Source: Gp7-AA10 sp035636095
GTDB lineage: Bacteria; Acidobacteriota; Thermoanaerobaculia; Gp7-AA8
Direction of reading: 5' to 3'
Assembly (NCBI GenBank): GCA_035636095.1
Contig: DASPZU010000017.1
Coordinates: 1 to 27,209, forward strand
DNA length: 27,209 nucleotides
Part shown: positions 22,311 through 27,209 of the stretch, in pieces
Layout: the number at the start of each line of letters is the position of its first letter
How positions within the stretch are numbered: the first letter of the stretch is position 1
Made by a program: the position numbers and the translations under genes
The notes under the pieces: model-generated
Seen by the model: only the letters and a program-made list of their open reading frames with translations
Databases searched by the model: none
Told to the model about the DNA's origin: nothing

Positions 22311-23540
22311 CTACGGATGCGCCGCCGGGCTGCCGCCGGCTCGGACCGCCCGCGAGCGGATCATCGGCAGGAGTGCCGCCAGATCGCGCGAATCGATCAC
22401 TCCATTCTGGTCGACGTCGCATCCCCAGCTTCCGCGAAAAGCGCCGTCCTGCGCCGTCCATGTCGGATGCGGATTGCCGTCGGCGAGCTCCTGCGTCAGC
22501 GCCGCGATGTCGGCGGCATCCACCAGGCCATCGCCATTGCAATCGCCCGGCTGGGGCGGGAGGAGACGCTTGATGGCGTTGGGCGTCACGAAGTAGACGT
22601 CGCCGCCCGAGGTCTGCGCGACGTCGATCAGGAGTCCCGCGTCAGCTCCCCACACCAGCGCGATCGGATCGGGAAACGGTCTGGCGTCGATATCAGGGAT
22701 GTAGTAGACGCTCTTCGTGACGAAGCCGCCAAGGAGATAGCCGGACTTGAAGTACGGATTGCGGCCGTTGACTGCGATGATTCCGGTCGGCGCGACGATG
22801 GTCGGAAAGGTGTAGATCGGAGGGACCGCACCCTCGATCACAGGACCGTTTCCCATTGTGAAAGGCCAGCCGCAGAAATCGCCGGCGTGGACGATGTTGA
22901 TCTCGTCGTCGGCCAGGTCGCCATTATCGGGAGCAATCAGCCGCTGTTTCGAAGCATCCCACACCATGTCGAACGGATTTCGGAAACCGCGGGCGAATTG
23001 TTCCACCGAGCCGTCGGGGTGGATTCGAAAGATCTTGCCGCCGTTCCATTCGGGAAGCGCCGCAATCGCACGGCCGCCATAATCGCCGATTCCCACAAAA
23101 ATCGACCCGTCCGACGCCACTGACGGATTGCCGCCGTGATGTTCCGCCGGCGATCCGCGCAGCGGCACGTCTTTGTCGCATACAAAGGATTGCATGACAG
23201 TTTCTGTGCCGCCGACCAAATCGATTGCTGATAGGACATCGGACACTTGTCCGGGCGTCGTGTAATGCACTATGGCGGTATTGTCATCGCGCAACGCCAG
23301 GCCGAGTAGGCCGGAATTACCGATGGCCACAGTGTTCACATGTGACACAAGTGTGCTCTGGCCGTTCAAAAAGCGAAACAAATTACCGTTCGTAGTTGTG
23401 TAATAAATTGTTCCACGCGAGTCGATTGCAATCGAGCTCGCGAATCCGGCAGTCGTCCCGACGGTCTGTACGCGAAATCCCGGCAACACCGCGGCCGGAA
23501 GTGCGGAAGCGACGAGAAGAAGTGCAAGAGTGGCCCTCAT
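22311..23540 (-). CDS. Secreted glucose/sorbosone dehydrogenase-like protein with dockerin-like C-terminal repeats
   Basis: 409 residues from ATG 23540 (a TTG precedes it in frame). Signal peptide 1-17 (MRATLALLLVASALPAA). The propeller is shown by SIAIDSRGTIYYTTTNGNLFRF, LLGLALRDDN, EHHGGNPSVASDGSIFVGIGDYGG, GGKIFRIHPDGSVEQFARGFRNPFDMVWD, GDFCGWPF and LLIDVAQTSGGDVYFVT; the H-H-G-G and R-N-P-F-D motifs are strong for the family. After residue 345 come two EF-hand-like dockerin loops, GDCNGDGLVDAADIAALTQE and CDVDQNGVIDSRDLAALLP, each with D/N-x-D/N-G-x-(V/I)-D calcium positions. Type I dockerins usually bind cohesins, but in non-cellulosomal bacteria they act as calcium-bound tails. Enzyme substrate unknown. 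It is the first gene of a minus-strand run that may include the M48 protease and bacilliredoxin. Confidence 0.8.
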   Translation of the reverse strand: MRATLALLLVASALPAAVLPGFRVQTVGTTAGFASSIAIDSRGTIYYTTTNGNLFRFLNGQSTLVSHVNTVAIGNSGLLGLALRDDNTAIVHYTTPGQVSDVLSAIDLVGGTETVMQSFVCDKDVPLRGSPAEHHGGNPSVASDGSIFVGIGDYGGRAIAALPEWNGGKIFRIHPDGSVEQFARGFRNPFDMVWDASKQRLIAPDNGDLADDEINIVHAGDFCGWPFTMGNGPVIEGAVPPIYTFPTIVAPTGIIAVNGRNPYFKSGYLLGGFVTKSVYYIPDIDARPFPDPIALVWGADAGLLIDVAQTSGGDVYFVTPNAIKRLLPPQPGDCNGDGLVDAADIAALTQELADGNPHPTWTAQDGAFRGSWGCDVDQNGVIDSRDLAALLPMIRSRAVRAGGSPAAHP

Positions 23541-23602
23541 CAACTGCTCGGGCAGCTAGGAAATATCGTGCCATGGACCGGGCGGAACCCGAATCGATTT
23601 CT

Positions 23603-23622
23603 CGCGTATGTATGGATACGCG
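23603..23622. promoter_or_regulatory. 20-bp palindrome, candidate operator of the GntR-type regulator
   Basis: CGCGTATGTATGGATACGCG has perfect 7-bp arms (CGCGTAT / ATACGCG) and a 6-bp spacer. It lies in the divergent region between the sugar-dehydrogenase-like gene (start 23540) and the GntR gene (start 23739). Size and symmetry suit a dimeric GntR regulator, which often controls its own operon. No matching second copy was seen. Confidence 0.4.
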
Positions 23623-23738
23623 GAACGTGTGAACTGGCAAAAACGTGATAGCGGAGCGCCGCGCGGCATTGGACAATCGACGCGGAGCGCGGGGGGACGC
23701 GAGCGATGATCAGGCACGAACATCGACGAGGACCCGAG

Positions 23739-24140
23739 ATGGCGGAGTTGTTCACTCTCAGGCCGGCGGGAGGGCCGATCTGGAAACAGATCGAGGAGAC
23801 CATCCGCCGCGTGATCGCGTCCCGACACCTACGCGCCGGCGATCCCGTCCCGTCCGTCCGTCAGCTGGCGCGAACGCTCTCGGTCACGCCCAACACGGTC
23901 GAACGCGCGTACCAGCGTCTGATCAACGCCGGCGTGCTGATCTCGCGCCGTGGACGCGGTACGTTCGTCGCCGAGATCGCCGAGGCCGCGAATTCTTCCG
24001 GACGCGAGCAGATGCTTCAAGAAGCGGCCATGCGGTTCGCCGCCATGGCAAGCGCGGTGGGCGCTCCCCTCGATGAAGCCGTCGACGAGCTGGCGGCCGC
24101 TTACAGGCGATTGGACGACGTGTCATCAGCGGCACAATGA
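23739..24140 (+). CDS. GntR-family transcriptional regulator, YtrA subfamily
   Basis: 133 residues. The N-terminal winged helix is complete (about 6-75): PIWKQIEETIRRVIASRHLRAGDPVPSVRQLARTLSVTPNTVERAYQRLINAGVLISRRGRGTFVAE, matching GntR DNA-binding domains. The C-terminal part is short and helical (EQMLQEAAMRFAAMASA...VDELAAAYRRLDD), as in the YtrA subfamily, not the large FadR or HutC effector domains. Members usually precede genes for an ABC transporter, but here only a convergent regulator follows, so this is an orphan copy. I chose ATG 23739 because GAGGA lies six to seven bases upstream; an in-frame ATG at 23706 would add 11 residues without family support. The gene end overlaps the HxlR gene by 40 bases. 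Confidence 0.85.
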   Translation: MAELFTLRPAGGPIWKQIEETIRRVIASRHLRAGDPVPSVRQLARTLSVTPNTVERAYQRLINAGVLISRRGRGTFVAEIAEAANSSGREQMLQEAAMRFAAMASAVGAPLDEAVDELAAAYRRLDDVSSAAQ

Positions 24141-24526
24141 CTGCTGGCTTCACGACGTAAGTACCAGTTGCCCCATTGCCACAAGAGTTGTAACACCGGC
24201 ATTGCGGCGATCCCCGACTCGGTCAATGCGTACTCGGTGTGTCTTGGACTGACGGTCTCGGTGCGGCTGAGCAATCCTGCCGCTTCCAGCTCGCGTAGCT
24301 GATACGTCAGGACTTTAGCCGTCACTTCCCGAAGCAGTGATGCCAGCTCGCCGAATCTGCGGGGACGCTGATCGAGATACCAGAGGATCGACAGCTTCCA
24401 TTTCCCCGAAAAAATGCTCATGCCGGCGTGCAGGGAACGCTGCACCAGAGCGGGATGTGAATCGAGGCGGTACGGTGCCTTCTCTTCGACGCCGCCGGAT
24501 TCGATTTCATGCGCCAGTTCGGTCAT
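24101..24526 (-). CDS. HxlR-family transcriptional regulator
   Basis: 141 residues of the HxlR (DUF24) winged-helix family. The core is FSGKWKLSILWYLDQRPRRFGELASLLREVTAKVLTYQLRELEAAGLLSRTETVSPRHTEYALTESG, with the family pattern GKW-x2-xIL-x-L at the first helix and KVL-x2-QLRELE at the recognition helix. The usual redox cysteine near the N-terminus is absent; the only Cys is close to the C-terminus (SSHCAADD). Effector unknown. It lies 44 bases downstream of the TonB receptor on the same strand, beyond a strong hairpin, and its 3' end overlaps the convergent GntR gene by 40 bases. No ribosome-binding site is clear before the ATG. It might control the receptor or lie there by chance. Confidence 0.85.
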   Translation of the reverse strand: MTELAHEIESGGVEEKAPYRLDSHPALVQRSLHAGMSIFSGKWKLSILWYLDQRPRRFGELASLLREVTAKVLTYQLRELEAAGLLSRTETVSPRHTEYALTESGIAAMPVLQLLWQWGNWYLRREASSHCAADDTSSNRL

Positions 24527-24535
24527 GGTTCGATC

Positions 24536-24563
24536 GGAGCCCGCCGGAAAACCGGCGGGCTCC
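24536..24563 (-). terminator. Perfect 12-bp hairpin after the TonB receptor gene
   Basis: GGAGCCCGCCGG (24536-24547), loop AAAA, CCGGCGGGCTCC (24552-24563) form a perfect GC-rich stem beginning eight bases after the receptor stop. On the receptor strand no clear U-run follows (GATCGAACC), so it may be a partial or factor-dependent terminator that limits read-through into the HxlR gene ten bases on. Confidence 0.6.
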
Positions 24564-24570
24564 GTTTCGA

Positions 24571-27209
24571 TCAGAAGCTCACCCGAGCTCCAAAACGCCA
24601 GATGCGAGGGCTCTGCAATTCTTCGATATGGTTTCCAACCGGGTTCGGTCCTTCCGGACCGTCGAAGAACAACAGCGTTTCGCGCTGCAACACCGTACGC
24701 TTGTTGGGCAGATTGAAGAGATCCGCCGAGAGCGTGATGCCGACGCGATTCATGAACCGGAAATCCTTCGCTGCCCGAAGATCCAGCTCATACACGTTGG
24801 GGAAACGAATGCTGCCGATCTTGTTCAAAACGACATCGTCCGTTCCATTGTCGACACTGACCTCGTCGCGCCAGACTTTCGGATATCCCTGGCGCGCGGT
24901 GAGGCTGGCGCCGAGGCTGAAATCCAGCGGCAGCTGATAGAGGCCGGTGATGTTCGTCGACCACTTCGAATTGATGAAGACATCCTTGAACGAGCCGCTG
25001 CCCGCCGAACGTTCGACGACCGGCCCGCTGCACGCGCCGAGACACCACGCCTGATTGGCTGGAGAGACGGTCTGGATCCGCGGCGTCGGGTCATAGAAGG
25101 AATTCGGCCCGGTATGCTGCGTCCAGTTGTTATACGACACATTCCCTCGGAGCATCCATTTATTGGCGAGGCGCTTCGTCGCGGTGAGCTCAATGCCATT
25201 GTAGGTTTGACGATAATCGGGCCTGTTACGGATGACGTAAAAGACCGGGGCGTCAATACCCGATTTCAGGACGTAGAACGGAACCTGCCCGGTCGTAATC
25301 ACTTTTCCATCGACATCCGTGAACTTGCCGCCGGCCGTGCCGCCGACGACGTAATCGTTCGCGGTGTAGAAATCGCCCTGTCCCTGATGTTTCTCGGGCC
25401 GGGTCTCGAGCAGGTCGGTATAGCGCCGATAAGAATAATTGACGCCGACCGAGAAGTCGGTAATCAGCTCGCGCTCAAAGCCGAGGATCAGCTCATCGGT
25501 CTTGGGAGGCTTCATTCTGTAATCGAGGCGCGTGTTAGGCGTAGTCGAGCCGGGATTGCTCGGATCGACATAGTAGAACGCCTGTAGCCTGATCAGCTCA
25601 TCGCGCTGGATCATCTTGTCGCCGTTCTTGTCCGATCCCAGGAAAACGAAGTAGGAGTAGTAGGGCGCCAGCAGGTTGGCACCGAGAATGGTGCTTCCCA
25701 GCTGATTGACATAACGATTGTAGCCGGCGCGCAGCAATGTCTTCTTGTCGGCGCCGAGAGCGTAAGTGAGACCGAGCCGTGGGCTGACGGCGTTCCACTT
25801 GAGGCTGCGCGAATCGCCGCCATACGCAACGCCCGGCAACGCGCAGATGTTCGGCGGCCCACAACCGGGGATGCCGGTAATCGGTGTCGCGAGGACCGGA
25901 TTCGCGGCCGCCGAGTTGGCGATGTTCTTTCCCTGCTGCTGGTCCCACCGCAAGCCGGCCTGCAGCGTCAGATTGCCGGCGATGATGGTGTCGCCGACAT
26001 AAAGATCGTTGGTCTTCTCATCCATGCTCTTGTTGGAGTCGCGGAAGAGCTTCGCCTGCGCGCAGCCTGCGGCCAGATTGCGTGCGGCGCAATAACCCGC
26101 GCTGCGGAAACGCCAGTAGCCGGCGGTCGGACCCGGCCATCCTGAAGACGAAGACACCGGGGTCTTGCGATAGCCGAAGCCGAATTTCAGCTCATGGTTC
26201 AAATTGCCCATGTCGAAGAATTTCGAACCGTCGAGCCGATACTGCCTCTGTGGCCGGTCGGTGTTGTAAAAGGCGAAGTTGCCGTGCCACACAGTGTCGG
26301 AGCCGCGCCACGCCGTCGGCGCATTGAGACCGAGGCCGCCGTTTGGATCGAGGCGGAATCCGCCATCGACCTTCGACGCCATTCCGGTCAGGTAAAGGCT
26401 CGATCCCAAGATCTGTGTGTCTTCGAGCTTGTAGACCTTTGTCGGGCCACTCTGATGCCAGCTCGTCTCAAACGGACGGAATGGTCCCAGACTTCGCGCA
26501 TTGCGAACCTTGTCGCCGAATGTATAGAGGGCGACGCCACTGTTGCTCGGCAGCAATTGAGCATTCAACTTTGCATTCTTATCGCGAAGAATGATGTTGT
26601 CGAAGGTGTCGACCGCGCCCAATAGAGCGGAGTTCACGTTGCTGATTTTGTTCTCCGCCCCTGCCGCCCAAAGCCAGAGGTGGTCCTTCCAAAGAGGACC
26701 GCCGGCTTCGACGCCATAGTCGCGCACGTAATTCACTTCATTGGTGTGGCTGAGGTAGGTCTGCGCTTCGCCGGGTACAGACGCTTCTGACTGGTACTTG
26801 CCCGGCGTGTAGAAGTAGCGTCCCGATCCGCGAAAATCATTCGTTCCGCGCTTGGTGACCATATTCAACTGCACGCCCGGAGTCATGATGCGCGGGTCGG
26901 ATCCGCCGGTGGTGACCTGCATCTCTTCAAAGGCGTCGAAGTCGTAATAGGTCGGTGACGATCCTGTTGCGCCCTCGTCGGTGATGTTGACGCCGTCGAC
27001 ATTCCACGTGTTCTGTGCCGTGGAGGCGCCTTTGCCGATGTAGTTCGACTGCTGACCGCTCTGGTTTCCGCCGACGTTCATGCGATCGACCAGCACCGCC
27101 GGCGCTTGTTGAAGAATGGTCCATGGATCGCGCGAGGTCGGGATTTTTTCCAGCTCGACCTTGGTGACGTTGATGGCCGTTCCGGCTTTTCGGACGTCGA
27201 GCAGGGGTG
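24571..27209 (-). CDS. TonB-dependent receptor, Oar-like (N-terminus outside window)
   Basis: 878 residues are visible; the start lies beyond the right edge. The first visible part is the plug domain: PLLDVRKAGTAINVTKVELEKIPTSRDPW then LLQQAPAVLVDRMNVGG...NTWNVDGVNITD, with the box VDG-x-N-x-T/D and F-x-E-x2-V (FEEMQVTTGG) typical of Oar/carboxypeptidase-regulatory TonB receptors. The rest is a 22-strand barrel with alternating aromatic strands (RGSGRYFYTPGKYQ, RLGLTYALGADKKTLLRAGYNRY, DFSVGVNYSYRRYTDLLE). It ends ...IWRFGARVSF with the terminal Phe of outer-membrane proteins. A short calcium-like stretch SDKNGDKMIQRDE (about 24-type EF loop) occurs in an external loop. Such receptors take up large or unknown substrates; several are linked to surface attachment. 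No TonB or transporter partner is in the window. Confidence 0.9.
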   Translation of the reverse strand, partial: PLLDVRKAGTAINVTKVELEKIPTSRDPWTILQQAPAVLVDRMNVGGNQSGQQSNYIGKGASTAQNTWNVDGVNITDEGATGSSPTYYDFDAFEEMQVTTGGSDPRIMTPGVQLNMVTKRGTNDFRGSGRYFYTPGKYQSEASVPGEAQTYLSHTNEVNYVRDYGVEAGGPLWKDHLWLWAAGAENKISNVNSALLGAVDTFDNIILRDKNAKLNAQLLPSNSGVALYTFGDKVRNARSLGPFRPFETSWHQSGPTKVYKLEDTQILGSSLYLTGMASKVDGGFRLDPNGGLGLNAPTAWRGSDTVWHGNFAFYNTDRPQRQYRLDGSKFFDMGNLNHELKFGFGYRKTPVSSSSGWPGPTAGYWRFRSAGYCAARNLAAGCAQAKLFRDSNKSMDEKTNDLYVGDTIIAGNLTLQAGLRWDQQQGKNIANSAAANPVLATPITGIPGCGPPNICALPGVAYGGDSRSLKWNAVSPRLGLTYALGADKKTLLRAGYNRYVNQLGSTILGANLLAPYYSYFVFLGSDKNGDKMIQRDELIRLQAFYYVDPSNPGSTTPNTRLDYRMKPPKTDELILGFERELITDFSVGVNYSYRRYTDLLETRPEKHQGQGDFYTANDYVVGGTAGGKFTDVDGKVITTGQVPFYVLKSGIDAPVFYVIRNRPDYRQTYNGIELTATKRLANKWMLRGNVSYNNWTQHTGPNSFYDPTPRIQTVSPANQAWCLGACSGPVVERSAGSGSFKDVFINSKWSTNITGLYQLPLDFSLGASLTARQGYPKVWRDEVSVDNGTDDVVLNKIGSIRFPNVYELDLRAAKDFRFMNRVGITLSADLFNLPNKRTVLQRETLLFFDGPEGPNPVGNHIEELQSPRIWRFGARVSF

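Noticed and set aside
22255..22542. Upstream extension of the M48 protease to 575 residues
   Set aside because: A signal peptide and GGGGGA site mark 22254. The extension overlaps the end of the dockerin-tailed gene in another frame.
24337..25587. A 416-codon open frame on the plus strand across the receptor region
   Set aside because: It is the antisense of the TonB receptor, whose barrel and plug motifs are clear. The plus frame has Arg-rich, motif-free sequence typical of high-GC shadows.
1..27209. CRISPR arrays, tRNA or rRNA genes, integrase or transposase genes
   Set aside because: I saw no regularly spaced direct repeats with unique spacers, no tRNA-like cloverleaf and no transposase or integrase motif. 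The repeats present are short palindromic elements without their own genes.

Overview
The window is high-GC bacterial chromosome with no phage, plasmid, tRNA, rRNA or CRISPR signal. The gene content fits a Gram-negative heterotroph of the Acidobacteriota (Thermoanaerobaculia- or Vicinamibacteria-like). This placement is inferred from an Oar-like TonB receptor with many aromatic and glycine-rich strands, a secreted protease tail carrying FTD...ELR repeats, an IPTL-CTERM protein, several glucose/sorbosone-dehydrogenase-like propellers, and small palindromic repeats of the kind common in such genomes. No gene-free stretch exceeds about 200 bases.

Layout. 1-1371: end of a TolB-propeller/BamA-type outer-membrane protein. 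1443-1775: small zincin metallopeptidase. 1815-6166 (minus): a probable three-gene cell-surface operon made of a phage-tail-fibre-like secreted protein, a decayed subtilisin-like protease, and a beta-propeller with a C-terminal sorting signal. 6327-7538: secreted sugar-dehydrogenase-like propeller. 7515-12030 (minus): a complete trans-4-hydroxy-L-proline catabolic set (epimerase, D-hydroxyproline dehydrogenase, pyrroline-hydroxycarboxylate deaminase, alpha-ketoglutarate semialdehyde dehydrogenase), the last three coupled by ATGA overlaps. 12179-13966: von Willebrand A lipoprotein. 14066-15010 (minus): secreted protein of unknown function that has lost its stop codon to a repeat. 15032-15697: zinc-ribbon/HEAT-like protein with two compensating frameshifts. 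15694-18691 (minus): glyoxylate shunt operon aceB-aceA plus a 40-residue ORF, divergent from a RamB/ScfR-type regulator (18823-20253). 20351-23540 (minus): bacilliredoxin, M48 metalloprotease and a dockerin-tailed sugar-dehydrogenase-like protein. 23739-24140: YtrA-type GntR regulator. 24101-27209 (minus): HxlR regulator downstream of a TonB-dependent receptor that runs off the window.

How the genes work together. Hydroxyproline is converted to 2-oxoglutarate, and the glyoxylate shunt with its own regulator handles acetyl-CoA from fatty acids or C2 compounds. With secreted proteases and a TonB receptor this suggests a scavenger of protein and lipid debris. The most unusual theme is short palindromic repeats lying inside or tight against genes: one replaces a loop of malate synthase in frame, one erases a stop codon, one fills the epimerase/dehydrogenase junction, and one abuts the zincin start. 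I found no obviously new multi-gene defence or biosynthetic system. The repeat-gene interactions, the 40-residue ORF after aceA and the decayed genes are the best leads.
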